DNA of 32,262 nt from UBA3941 sp035647175 (GCA_035647175.1 DASRNX010000137.1:1-32262); one strand, 5' to 3'; positions 7,752 through 15,869 are shown, counted from the first letter of the stretch. Program-made: numbers and translations. Notes: generated by a model from the sequence alone, not told the origin.

Positions 7752-8444
7752 GTGAAGAGGAAAGTGTTAATAGTAGACGATGAGAGCTCGATTAGAAGCT
7801 TTATAAGGGTTGGGTTCGAAAGGAGCAACTTTATAATAATCGAAGCCGAAACCGGGGAAGACGGTATAGAGTTAGCCCGGGAGCATATGCCGGACATCGT
7901 GATCTTGGATATTATGTTGCCCGGCATGGATGGGTTTGAAGTGTGTATTGCTCTGCGTTCCGAATTTCCCGATATGGGGATAATAATGCTTACGGCCAGG
8001 GACCTCGATATGGACAGGATAATGGGGTTGGAGCGGGGAGCGGATGATTATGTAGTAAAGCCCTTTAATCCTTTGGAACTGGTCTTGAGGGCGGAGGCGC
8101 TTCTCAGAAGGATCGGTACAAGGGACGGTCAGGGGGATGATCGCAGATTGTGGGACGAGCCCTTTGAGATAGACACCTATTCCCAAAAGGTTTATAAGAG
8201 GGACTTGGAAATAGACCTGACTCCCAAGGAATATCAATTAATGACCTTATTTGTGAAGAATCCCGGAAGGCTTTTCAGCAGAAACGAACTCATAGACACC
8301 CTATGGGGGTCGGACTTTATGGGGGATCTAAAGATAGTGGATGTCAATATCCGAAGGCTCAGAAAGAGGATTGAAGATAATCCCTCCCATCCTATGTTTA
8401 TTGAAACGGTGTGGGGAGTCGGTTACAGGTGGAGGGAAAAGTGA
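7752..8444 (+). CDS. OmpR/PhoB-family response regulator
   Basis: A 230-residue DNA-binding regulator. I choose GTG at 7752 (VKRKVLIVDDE) with GGGAG 8 bases upstream; the open frame runs further back into the end of prsA, but those residues do not belong to the receiver fold. The receiver domain has DD at 9-10, phospho-acceptor Asp53 (ILDIMLPGMDG), Thr81 and Lys103 (VVKPF). A winged-helix effector domain follows (LTPKEYQLMTLF, then FIETVWGVGYRW). The stop codon overlaps the start of the histidine kinase. The effector type resembles PhoP/WalR-class regulators that bind direct repeats; its targets are unknown. Confidence 0.93.
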   Translation: MKRKVLIVDDESSIRSFIRVGFERSNFIIIEAETGEDGIELAREHMPDIVILDIMLPGMDGFEVCIALRSEFPDMGIIMLTARDLDMDRIMGLERGADDYVVKPFNPLELVLRAEALLRRIGTRDGQGDDRRLWDEPFEIDTYSQKVYKRDLEIDLTPKEYQLMTLFVKNPGRLFSRNELIDTLWGSDFMGDLKIVDVNIRRLRKRIEDNPSHPMFIETVWGVGYRWREK

Positions 8445-9856
8445 GAAAGCGAAGGAAGAGCATAAGGACCAGATTGAGCTACAGCTTTATGAGCATAATC
8501 ATAATCAGCATCTTTATATTTATCTTTATGGTCAGCCTATTTTTAAAGCAATACTACTACAAGGGGGTCGAGGACATTTTGACAGACCAGGTCAATATGT
8601 CCGTTAATTTATATTCCCAATACTTTATTGACAGCTCCCTTCAGGATAATGTTATGGATAATGTGGATGCATTTTGGAGGTTTTCATCGGCCCAAGTCCA
8701 AATTATCGATAATAGGGGAAGAGTGCTGATGGATTCTATCGGTATGGATTTTACCGATGAATTGGACACCCCCGATGTCAAAAGGGCTATGATGGGGGAA
8801 TGGGGTAAATGGATCGGCAGGATGCCCTATACAGGGGAGATGGCTATGTCGGTAGCTCAGCCACTTAAGTCAAACGGCGATATTATAGGGGTCCTGAGGT
8901 TTATAACCTCCCTGACTCCAATAAACGGCCAGCTTGAGGGGATCATAAGGGTCTTTATGCTCATAGGGATTTTAGCCGTCGGTATATCCGGAATCATCAG
9001 CTTTGTTTTAGCCAATGGGGTGGTGGGCCCTATTAAGCAGGTTACCAAAGTGGCCGAAGAGATGGCAAAGGGAGACTTTGATGTAAGGAGTACGGAAAAA
9101 ACCCACGATGAAATCGGACGTTTATCGTCTACTCTAAACTATATGGCAGATGAGATAACAAAGAAGGAACGGGTAAAGAATGAATTCTTGGCCTCGGTAT
9201 CCCATGAGCTTAGAACACCCCTTACATCCATTAAGGGTTGGGCTATCATTTTAAATGATACGGAGAATAAAGAAGAGAAGATCTTTAGGGACGGCCTGAA
9301 AATAATCGAGAAGGAGACCGAAAGGTTGTCGGGGATGGTTGAGGAGCTATTGGATTTTTCCAAGCTGTTGTCGGGGAATATCTCCTTAAAATTGGTAGAG
9401 ACGGATATAGAAAGGCTTATAGAGTATATCAAACAGCATATGATGCCCATAGCCAAAAGAAATAAGATCACCTTCCGTGTAGAGTGTCCGGATAAACTCC
9501 CCTGCATAGTCGTAGATTCCAATCGCATAAAGCAGGTGCTTATCAACGTACTGGATAATGCCTTTAAGTTTACCTCCCAAGGGGGTAATGTTAGGCTTGC
9601 GGCCTATGGTGCGGGGGACGATCTAGTCATGGAGATAGAGGATGACGGATGCGGGATATCCCCCGAGGAATTGCCCAGTGTAAAGGAAAAATTCTATAAG
9701 GGAAAAACCGGAAAGTCATCAAGCGGTATAGGCCTGTCTGTAGCCTATGAGATAGTAAAGAAGCATCAGGGCGGGCTCGACATAGAGAGCAGACCGGGTA
9801 TGGGGACAAGGGTCTATATAAGATTGCCTATTGCACACGGGACAGGCCGCAACTAG
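8441..9856 (+). CDS. membrane sensor histidine kinase
   Basis: GTG at 8441 with GGAGGG just upstream gives 471 residues; the start overlaps the response-regulator stop (GTGA), which indicates translational coupling. Order of parts: membrane segment about 15-36, extracytoplasmic sensor of about 130 residues, second membrane segment about 168-190, HAMP (ANGVVGPIKQ...), HisKA with His255 in ASVSHELRTP, N box (LDNAFKF, Asn373), G1 box DDGCGIS (401-407) and G2 box SSSGIGLS. There is no cytoplasmic PAS domain, unlike WalK. With its location next to prsA and a lipoprotein gene, an envelope signal is likely; this is inference. Confidence 0.93.
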   Translation: MRKRRKSIRTRLSYSFMSIIIISIFIFIFMVSLFLKQYYYKGVEDILTDQVNMSVNLYSQYFIDSSLQDNVMDNVDAFWRFSSAQVQIIDNRGRVLMDSIGMDFTDELDTPDVKRAMMGEWGKWIGRMPYTGEMAMSVAQPLKSNGDIIGVLRFITSLTPINGQLEGIIRVFMLIGILAVGISGIISFVLANGVVGPIKQVTKVAEEMAKGDFDVRSTEKTHDEIGRLSSTLNYMADEITKKERVKNEFLASVSHELRTPLTSIKGWAIILNDTENKEEKIFRDGLKIIEKETERLSGMVEELLDFSKLLSGNISLKLVETDIERLIEYIKQHMMPIAKRNKITFRVECPDKLPCIVVDSNRIKQVLINVLDNAFKFTSQGGNVRLAAYGAGDDLVMEIEDDGCGISPEELPSVKEKFYKGKTGKSSSGIGLSVAYEIVKKHQGGLDIESRPGMGTRVYIRLPIAHGTGRN

Positions 9857-9870
9857 AGGGGGATCGGGTT

Positions 9871-11385
9871 TTGAGGTTTATAAATGTAAGCAGCATTATA
9901 CTCATATGTATTTTGTTTTTCGCCGGATGTCAGGGTATTGAGACCTTAAATTCGGCCCAGACCATTATTCCGCCTGAAAACAATAGAATTTCGATTCAGG
10001 GGACTTGGAAAATCAAGGATTATAAAAGGATGTCCGATTTGCAGGAAGAAAATGATGCCGTCGCCGGCAGTGAGGAGCTGCTGGGCGAAATCGCCTTATT
10101 TGCTCACGATTGGGCTGTGGTAGTCGATGAGAGTTGTACCGAGGCCCAATATCAGGTGAGGCGGGTAAATGCCGTGGATTATTTTCTGTTCCATCATAAT
10201 ACAGACGTCCAAGAGTTGGGTGTGGAGAATGAAATGATAGAGATCATATCCGTAACGTCCAATGGTGTCTTGTTCTTCGATATTCTAAAGATGGATGATG
10301 ATACCGCCATTATATATATGGATAAGTGCTTTTATTGGCTGGAGAAGGTATCCGACAATATAGAGAGATCCCGAAATGAGTATGGGACCGGTACAAATAA
10401 AGAAGATGTCAACAGGTATGAGGAAGAAAAGATTGTAAGATCCGGGGTATTTTTAGGTCTGCGCACTACCATCGGCCCCGGCGATGATGGATATGGCAAC
10501 CGCTCTGCCTATAGAACCATATGGATTTCATCCAACAATAGGAGGATAGAGTCCGTGCTGGAGACGTCCAATCTTTTCATACCAAGGCGAAGCGGATTTT
10601 GGAAGTTGGATGTGGGAACCAGGCGAATAGGCGGGTTTTTGCAGGATTATTTCGACCTTAGTCCGGTGGATTCTATGGGAGTCAGCCCTGGGGAATCTGG
10701 CAATGCCGGAGAGCTGCTGTCCTTTGTAGGTAAGAATCTTAAAAAGAATATACTTTTTATAAGCGACGATTATATCGCTATAGAGTATTCGGAGACGGCG
10801 AAGGATGAAATAAGGGAGCCAGACAAGTATATGGTCTTGCCCCTAGACGACGCCAACAGCCAAAAAGGCATCAAAATATCCAACTTTGCCGATGAGGGCA
10901 TGGAGGATATATTTCATAAGTCCGCCCAATCCTTCTTGGTATCAAAGGGTAGGAAAATGACGGGCGATTTAAGAGAATCAGCCGGGGAAGAAAATTTTAC
11001 TGTAGCAAGGCGAAACGGACATTGGATTCTTAGGGGCAGGCTGAATATTGACGGAATCGACGAGGATTTCAATATAGGGCTCATGCCCGCCGGAAAACTT
11101 TTAAACTATGATAAGCTCCATGTGTCCTGGGACGACATCAAGGGAAAAATACCTATGGCCCTCGATGCCTATACGTCTCCTGCCAAGGATATACTAATTG
11201 CAGTTACGGGCAACTTTTTAATGGTGTATACCATAGAAGATGGACGGATATCCGAAAAGCCAATAAAGAAGATAGGTATCAAAAAAGGGGAGACGGTGAT
11301 CATGGCGGAATGGGCTACAGGGGATTACGTAGCCCGGTGGGAGAAGGGTTTTAACCAGATTAATCCCTTTGTGGTTAATGAATAA
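9871..11385 (+). CDS. large lipoprotein of unknown function linked to the two-component system
   Basis: TTG at 9871 is preceded by GAGGGGG and lies 14 bases after the kinase stop, so it belongs to the same operon. The product is 504 residues. The N-terminus is a lipoprotein signal with FFAGC, Cys20 being the modified residue. The rest looks beta-rich and soluble. I see similar-looking segments opening with GTWKIKDY (around residue 45) and later GFWKL, GHWILRG and VARWEKG, which may be beta-sheet repeats of a propeller or lipocalin-like fold. No family recognised with confidence. Being surface-anchored and co-encoded, it may be an accessory sensor or target of the kinase. Confidence 0.72.
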   Translation: MRFINVSSIILICILFFAGCQGIETLNSAQTIIPPENNRISIQGTWKIKDYKRMSDLQEENDAVAGSEELLGEIALFAHDWAVVVDESCTEAQYQVRRVNAVDYFLFHHNTDVQELGVENEMIEIISVTSNGVLFFDILKMDDDTAIIYMDKCFYWLEKVSDNIERSRNEYGTGTNKEDVNRYEEEKIVRSGVFLGLRTTIGPGDDGYGNRSAYRTIWISSNNRRIESVLETSNLFIPRRSGFWKLDVGTRRIGGFLQDYFDLSPVDSMGVSPGESGNAGELLSFVGKNLKKNILFISDDYIAIEYSETAKDEIREPDKYMVLPLDDANSQKGIKISNFADEGMEDIFHKSAQSFLVSKGRKMTGDLRESAGEENFTVARRNGHWILRGRLNIDGIDEDFNIGLMPAGKLLNYDKLHVSWDDIKGKIPMALDAYTSPAKDILIAVTGNFLMVYTIEDGRISEKPIKKIGIKKGETVIMAEWATGDYVARWEKGFNQINPFVVNE

Positions 11386-11404
11386 ACACAAAGTGGTTAA
11401 ACTA

Positions 11405-11518
11405 AATTTGGAGAATAATATTCAAATCACTAAAGGTCCAAGGCCAAGAACCTGTAGACTTGCTGCAGGGCCTAAGCCTTTACACAATGTGGTTTTTATA
11501 TAGTTCTCCAAATAAAAA
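11405..11518. repeat. palindromic repeat element, copy A (short form)
   Basis: Outer arms ATTTGGAGAA (11406-11415) and TTCTCCAAAT (11504-11513) are perfectly complementary, and pairing continues inwards, with a few mismatches, to AAATCAC (11424-11430) with GTGGTTT (11489-11495). An inner stem TAAAGG/CCTTTA lies at 11431-11436 and 11477-11482. The copy sits between two convergent genes. It matches copy B at 27092-27268 along both arms but lacks about 60 bases of its centre. Confidence 0.75.
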
Positions 11519-11545
11519 GATATGCCATATAATTAACGACTTGCC

Positions 11546-12739
11546 TTATTCTGTAAATGTATCCCGCAACAGCTCCGGTATGGTAACTATATCATAGCCC
11601 TGACCTTGTATATACTCTATAATTTTTGGCAGCGCCTTTATGCTATTGGGGATGGATTTTTCAGAACCGCTGGAGTGCAATAAAATTATGGCACCGGGCT
11701 TTAAATTTTTCTTCACATCATTCAATATCCTATTGGGCGAGATTCCCGACCAATCCCTTGGGTCGATGGACCAATATATGTTATGAAAACCCTCGTCTGC
11801 TACCGTCTTTAAAACCTTTTTATTAAAGGCCCCGTAGGGCAGCCGAAACAGCGTATTGCTTTTCCCGGTGACTTCCTCTATAAGTTCATTGGTTCTTTTA
11901 AGTTCTTGGATAGCCTTGTTCTTGGAAAGTTTGGTGAAGTTTTTGTGTCCCCATCCATGGCTGGCTACGACGTGGCCTTCATCATCAATCCTTTTAAGTA
12001 TATCCCGGTTGTTTTGGGCAACGGAGCCCAGAATGAAGAAGGTGGATCTGATATCATATTCCTTTAGTATATCCAATACTTGGGGCGTAAAATAATCATC
12101 GGGCCCATCGTCAAAGGTGATGGCAACCTGTTTTAGCTCATCGTTGGAAGAATTTCGTATGATCTTTGCCGCAGGAACGGCGTCTATATCGTCAAATCCC
12201 GAAGATTCCTCAATCTGCTGCTTTATATCCTCGTCTGGGCCATGGGGATTTCCATCTCCGTCTATATCCACAGGCTTTTTATTATCACCCTCGGCATTGC
12301 CGATATTCCCATCAGCCGGTGCCGTTATATTATTGTTTATCGTTTCATCGGACTCGCCGTCCAGGTCTTTTACGTTACCTATTCCTGTATCCTTATGGGC
12401 GTGTATATTATCATAAGGGGCTGTATTATCCTGATCCCGGCTATCGTCCGATGAAGACGGCCCGTTGTCCCCATCCCCTTTAGCGTCCGATGAAGACGGT
12501 TCAGTATCCGCATCTCCTTTATCCTCCGTTGTTTCCGGGGCCTGTCCTGCCCCATTGTTATCCTCCCAAGAGGACGGAGGTCCATCAGCGGGCTTATTGG
12601 CAGGCGCGCCGGGAGAAGACGGTTTCAGAGAAAATATATTGATATATCTAAAGCTGCATGACGACAAAAAGATACATAGGAGAATAATTGAGAAAACTTG
12701 AATCGTTTTTGAAAAACTGCCCTTGCCCATTTTTTTCAT
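11546..12739 (-). CDS. polysaccharide deacetylase lipoprotein (NodB domain)
   Basis: I start at the ATG at 12739 (MKKMGKG...), with AGGGGGG 9 bases upstream; an in-frame ATG at 12760 would include that ribosome binding site. The 397-residue product has a lipoprotein signal with LSSC (Cys28), then a ~165-residue acidic, Ser/Pro/Asp-rich linker with a 13-residue duplication (GDADTEPSSSDAK / GDGDNGPSSSDDS) and an EF-hand-like DIDGDGNPHGPDED (158-171). A complete NodB domain follows: TFDDGP (208-213), metal-binding His261 and His265 (SHGWGH), RLPYG (299-303), DPRDW (326-330) and LLHSS with His355. It probably removes acetyl groups from peptidoglycan or another cell-surface glycan. A WalR-like box lies upstream. 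Confidence 0.9.
   Translation of the reverse strand: MKKMGKGSFSKTIQVFSIILLCIFLSSCSFRYINIFSLKPSSPGAPANKPADGPPSSWEDNNGAGQAPETTEDKGDADTEPSSSDAKGDGDNGPSSSDDSRDQDNTAPYDNIHAHKDTGIGNVKDLDGESDETINNNITAPADGNIGNAEGDNKKPVDIDGDGNPHGPDEDIKQQIEESSGFDDIDAVPAAKIIRNSSNDELKQVAITFDDGPDDYFTPQVLDILKEYDIRSTFFILGSVAQNNRDILKRIDDEGHVVASHGWGHKNFTKLSKNKAIQELKRTNELIEEVTGKSNTLFRLPYGAFNKKVLKTVADEGFHNIYWSIDPRDWSGISPNRILNDVKKNLKPGAIILLHSSGSEKSIPNSIKALPKIIEYIQGQGYDIVTIPELLRDTFTE
12445..12522. repeat. 39-bp imperfect tandem repeat inside the deacetylase linker
   Basis: Units 12445-12483 and 12484-12522 begin with the same 16 bases (CGTCCGATGAAGACGG) and differ at 8 of 39 positions. The unit is a multiple of three and encodes the duplicated acidic Ser-rich segment. 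Confidence 0.75.
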
Positions 12740-12802
12740 AGCGGATACCCCCCTACACATTTCTACATTTAAGACCCTTTACCTTAATTTCGGGATCATG
12801 AT

Positions 12803-12830
12803 ATGATAATAAATATTTGCTACACTCCAA
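12803..12830 (-). promoter_or_regulatory. candidate promoter of the deacetylase gene
   Basis: On the minus strand, TTGGAG (12830-12825), a 16-base spacer and TATCAT (12808-12803), giving a leader of about 55 bases. Weak -35, but well placed relative to the direct repeat upstream. Confidence 0.35.
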
Positions 12831-12856
12831 TTGTATGCAATAATATAATGGAAAGA

Positions 12857-12873
12857 GTTACAAAAAGGTTACA
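12857..12873 (-). promoter_or_regulatory. WalR/YycF-like direct repeat TGTAAC-N5-TGTAAC
   Basis: On the minus strand this reads TGTAAC CTTTT TGTAAC. The published WalR consensus is TGTWAH-N5-TGTWAH, and both half-sites fit. It lies about 27 bases upstream of the candidate -35, a normal place for an activator. PhoP-class regulators bind related repeats, so the regulator is not certain. Confidence 0.5.
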
Positions 12874-13048
12874 AGGGGGAGTAAATAATATTAACTTTCG
12901 AATCTTGTAGAAATATATATTATTTACCCTATCGTAACGGCCCCCTATGTGATTATATATGCAATACGCTTTCGTATATAATGGTCCCGGGTCCTCTTAA
13001 AATCGGTATTTAAATGGGAATTCAATGGGCACCATGCGTCTTTTTGAT

Positions 13049-13057
13049 TGGTATAAT
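13049..13057 (+). promoter_or_regulatory. extended -10 promoter element
   Basis: TGGTATAAT fits the extended -10 form TGnTATAAT; no convincing -35. It points towards the URO-D-family gene 140 bases downstream. Confidence 0.35.
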
Positions 13058-13195
13058 GCATTAATTTAGGGTTTTGATCAAATGGATAAAAAACTCTATG
13101 CTTAATACTTCTAATTGTGTATACTTGAGGTAGAAGATAATACGACTTGTCGTTTAATTTACAAAGACAAAATTTGTTCTATTGGAGGTATATTG

Positions 13196-14263
13196 ATGGA
13201 AAAATTAACAACCTATGAACGGATCAAAATGATGTATGAACATAGGGATGCCGATAGGGTGCCTATATTCGATTCGCCTTGGACGGCTACTATAAAGAGA
13301 TGGCACGAGGAAGGTATGCCTGAAGGTATGGATTACAGGGATTTTTTCCAGCTGGATCATATAGCCACCATAGAAGTGGATAATAGCTTTAGGTATCCGT
13401 ATAAATTGATAGAGGAAACCGATGATTATATAACATATACGTCCAAATGGGGGGTAACGCAAAGGGAATGGAAAAATGCCAACTCCACACCGGAATTTTT
13501 GGAACATACGGTGGTGGACGAGGAGTCCTGGCTAAAGGTAAGGGATAAGATGACCCCTGATCGTGACAGAATAAATTGGAAACACCTTGAATCCAACTAC
13601 AAGAAATGGCGAGAGCAGGGATGGTGGATAGAGGGGCTTTTATGGTTCGGTTTTGATGTCACCCATTCATGGATGGTAGGTACGGAAAGGCTCCTCTTTG
13701 CCCTACTGGAAAATCCTGAATGGTGTATGGATATGTTCAATCATTTTCTCGATGTGAATATTGGACTCCTGGATATGGTGTGGGATGCAGGCTATAAATT
13801 TGATAGCGTGATCTGGTACGACGATATGGGTTACAAGCATAACCAATTCTTCTCCTTAAAGACCTACAGGGAAGTATTAAAACCGGTACACAAAAAGGCC
13901 ATAGATTGGGCCCATAGTAAAGGCGTTAAGGTAAGGTTGCACTCTTGCGGCGATATCAATCCCCTCTTGCCGGATCTTGTGGAGATGGGTATTGATGCCC
14001 TAAACCCTATAGAGGTGAAGGCAGGAATGGACCCAGTAGGATTAAAGTCAAAATACGGGGATAAATTGGTCCTCCACGGTGGAGTGGACGCGCTTTTATG
14101 GGAGGATATAGACAAGATGGAAAAGGAACTGAGGAGGATACTTCCCGCCCTAAAGGAAAATGGCGGCTATATATTTTCTACGGATCATTCCATACCATCC
14201 AACGTGAGCCTGGATCAATTTAGGTATATTACGGATTTAATCAAGGATATCGGCAGGTATTGA
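13196..14263 (+). CDS. uroporphyrinogen decarboxylase (URO-D) family protein
   Basis: I use ATG at 13196, eight bases after GGAGGT; the frame is open further upstream without a ribosome binding site. The 355-residue product has the URO-D/MtaA-type TIM-barrel layout: YDDMG (208-212), HSCGDINPLLPDLVEMGIDALNP from residue 249, and a C-terminal LVLHGGVD / FSTDHSIPSNVS segment. No other haem-pathway gene is nearby, and the sequence resembles the many clostridial URO-D-like proteins linked to methyl transfer or sugar clusters rather than HemE. Its substrate is unknown. It is monocistronic, with no partner corrinoid protein in the window. Confidence 0.82.
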   Translation: MEKLTTYERIKMMYEHRDADRVPIFDSPWTATIKRWHEEGMPEGMDYRDFFQLDHIATIEVDNSFRYPYKLIEETDDYITYTSKWGVTQREWKNANSTPEFLEHTVVDEESWLKVRDKMTPDRDRINWKHLESNYKKWREQGWWIEGLLWFGFDVTHSWMVGTERLLFALLENPEWCMDMFNHFLDVNIGLLDMVWDAGYKFDSVIWYDDMGYKHNQFFSLKTYREVLKPVHKKAIDWAHSKGVKVRLHSCGDINPLLPDLVEMGIDALNPIEVKAGMDPVGLKSKYGDKLVLHGGVDALLWEDIDKMEKELRRILPALKENGGYIFSTDHSIPSNVSLDQFRYITDLIKDIGRY

Positions 14264-14269
14264 TAGTAC

Positions 14270-14305
14270 CTATATGTTTTACGGCAAACATCCTACATTA
14301 GTATA
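14270..14305. repeat. 36-base repeat, partial copy
   Basis: Matches 19207-19242 at 29 of 36 positions, and all seven differences are transitions. Shared core CTATATGTTTTACG. This copy lacks the partner arm and outer inverted repeat seen around the 19.2-kb copy. Confidence 0.6.
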
Positions 14306-14481
14306 GATTAGAAAATGGAGCGTAGACGAGAGATTTGATATGGCTATATACTAGGGGGAACGATTTTGGCAGCAGTCATTCAGCTCTACAGACATGGGGA
14401 TCCGTCCCGAAGTATAGATGGTCTTTTAAAAAACTGCGGGTATGGTCAATGACTATATATCCCATTAGAAAATTATAGGCA

Positions 14482-14510
14482 TTGACATTATCGGAAATTT
14501 CGTATATATT
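14482..14510 (+). promoter_or_regulatory. sigma-A promoter of trpB
   Basis: Perfect TTGACA (14482-14487), 17-base spacer, TATATT (14505-14510, five of six). It would give a leader of about 75 bases. Confidence 0.7.
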
Positions 14511-14517
14511 TTATTAA

Positions 14518-14550
14518 AGCCTAAGGTTGTATTATACAGCCTGCTTGGCT
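14518..14550 (+). promoter_or_regulatory. leader hairpin of trpB
   Basis: AGGTTGTA (14524-14531) pairs with TACAGCCT (14535-14542) around a 3-base loop, with one G-U pair; AGCC (14518-14521) and GGCT (14547-14550) extend it. It begins at about the predicted transcription start, so it may be a 5' stabiliser. Confidence 0.4.
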
Positions 14551-14590
14551 AAGATGAGAAGAGTCGAGATTAGAAGAGAGGAGAATAGCT

Positions 14591-15799
14591 ATGTTATGTA
14601 ATGAAAAGGGTTATTTTGGTGAATTTGGGGGACGATTCGTTCCGCCGGAGCTGGACAAGGTATTGGATGAGGTAGGGGATGCTTTTGAAAGGTATAGGGA
14701 AGACCCGGAATTTTTAGCCGAACTTAGGTACTACTTTCAGCAATATGTCGGGAGACCCAGCCCACTTTACTTTGCCGAGAAACTTACAAAGAAAGCCGGC
14801 GGTGCAAAGATCTACCTCAAACGCGAAGATTTAAACCACACGGGGGCCCATAAGATCAACAACACCATAGGACAAGTACTCCTTGCGAAGCGTTTGGGCA
14901 AAAAAAGGGTTATAGCTGAAACAGGAGCAGGGCAACATGGGGTTGCTACGGCCACGGCTTGCGCCTTGTTCGACATGGAATGCGTTGTCTACATGGGCGA
15001 GGTGGATACCCAAAGGCAGCAGCTTAATGTCTTTAGGATGGAATTGTTGGGTGCCAAGGTCATTTCAGTCACCGACGGCCTGAAGACCCTAAAAGAGGCG
15101 GTGGACGCAGCCTTAGACGATCTGATCCAAAATTATGAGAATACCTATTATATGCTGGGTTCAGCAGTCGGTCCTCATCCCTATCCCGCCATGGTTAAGG
15201 CGTTTCAATCTGTCATTGGCGAAGAGGCCAAGGAACAGATGATGGAGGCCGAGGGATGTCTGCCGGATTATTTAATAGCCTGCGTAGGCGGGGGCAGCAA
15301 TGCCATAGGGTTGTTTGCACCATTTTATAATGATAAAGACGTGAAGATGATAGGGGTAGAACCTGCAGGCAAGGGTCTTAGTCCCGGCATGCATGCCGCA
15401 TCTTTGACTCTTGGAAGACCTGGGGTTATCCATGGTTTCAAGTGTTATCTGCTCCAGGATGAAAAGGGTGAAATCCTTCCGGTGCACTCTATATCGGCGG
15501 GGCTTGATTATCCAGGGGTAGGTCCGGAACATAGTTACTATAAGGATTCCGGAAGGGCGGAATATGTAACCATTACAGATCAGGAAGCGTTGGAATCCTT
15601 CTTTGAGCTTTCAAAGCTTGAGGGGATTATCCCGGCCCTAGAGAGCGCCCATGCGGTAGCCTATGCCACGAAGCTGGCCGGGCAGCTCCCACCGGATCAA
15701 AGAATAGTGGTCAATCTATCCGGGCGAGGAGATAAAGATGTAGCCCAAGTATCTGAGATAATCAAGGAACAACAATTGGTTAGTGATAATAGATTATAG
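14591..15799 (+). CDS. trpB: tryptophan synthase beta chain, stand-alone
   Basis: A 402-residue PLP enzyme joining indole and serine to tryptophan. It starts with the typical GYFGEFGGRFVPPEL, has the PLP lysine in HTGAHKINN (Lys88), the catalytic Glu110 in AETGAGQHG, the phosphate-binding GGGSN (233-237) and the conserved VGPEHSYYKD and EGIIPALESAHA segments. These mark it as the classical TrpB1 type that normally works with TrpA. AGAGGAGA precedes the ATG. No trpA or other trp gene is in the window: it has its own promoter and terminator. It may partner a distant TrpA or salvage indole alone. Confidence 0.95.
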   Translation: MLCNEKGYFGEFGGRFVPPELDKVLDEVGDAFERYREDPEFLAELRYYFQQYVGRPSPLYFAEKLTKKAGGAKIYLKREDLNHTGAHKINNTIGQVLLAKRLGKKRVIAETGAGQHGVATATACALFDMECVVYMGEVDTQRQQLNVFRMELLGAKVISVTDGLKTLKEAVDAALDDLIQNYENTYYMLGSAVGPHPYPAMVKAFQSVIGEEAKEQMMEAEGCLPDYLIACVGGGSNAIGLFAPFYNDKDVKMIGVEPAGKGLSPGMHAASLTLGRPGVIHGFKCYLLQDEKGEILPVHSISAGLDYPGVGPEHSYYKDSGRAEYVTITDQEALESFFELSKLEGIIPALESAHAVAYATKLAGQLPPDQRIVVNLSGRGDKDVAQVSEIIKEQQLVSDNRL

Positions 15800-15841
15800 A
15801 ACAAAATATAATTCCATGATTAAACAATAATCAATATAGAG

Positions 15842-15869
15842 GCAGGCCTGCTCTTGAGGCCTGCTTTTT
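15842..15869 (+). terminator. rho-independent terminator of trpB
   Basis: GCAGGCCT (15842-15849) pairs perfectly with AGGCCTGC (15857-15864), a 7-base loop, followed by TTTTT. Confidence 0.9.

Larger units (their letters stand above)
12740..13195. other. divergent intergenic region, deacetylase / URO-D gene
   Basis: No coding frame. It holds the putative deacetylase promoter (12803-12830) and WalR-like box (12857-12873), both for the minus strand. An 11-bp inverted repeat GTAAATAATAT/ATATTATTTAC spans about 12881-12926. A palindrome ATTATATA...TATATAAT at 12952-12982 encloses ATACG-CTTT-CGTAT. An extended -10 for the plus strand lies at 13049-13057. Confidence 0.45.
14264..14590. other. intergenic region upstream of trpB
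   Basis: Contains a copy of a 36-base repeat (14270-14305), a near-consensus promoter (14482-14510) and a leader hairpin (14518-14550). I find no T-box motif, no Trp-rich leader peptide and no T-run terminator before trpB. Confidence 0.5.

Noticed and set aside
8441..9856. Assignment of the kinase/regulator pair as WalKR
   Set aside because: The kinase lacks a PAS domain, and the accessory genes next to walRK (such as walH/walI) are absent; the neighbouring lipoprotein is different.
11405..11518. Simple bidirectional terminator for the convergent genes
   Set aside because: It may terminate, but the related copy B between divergent genes shows that it is a dispersed element rather than only a terminator.
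14264..14590. T-box or Trp attenuator upstream of trpB
   Set aside because: No T-box core, no tryptophan codons in short leader frames, and no hairpin followed by a T run.
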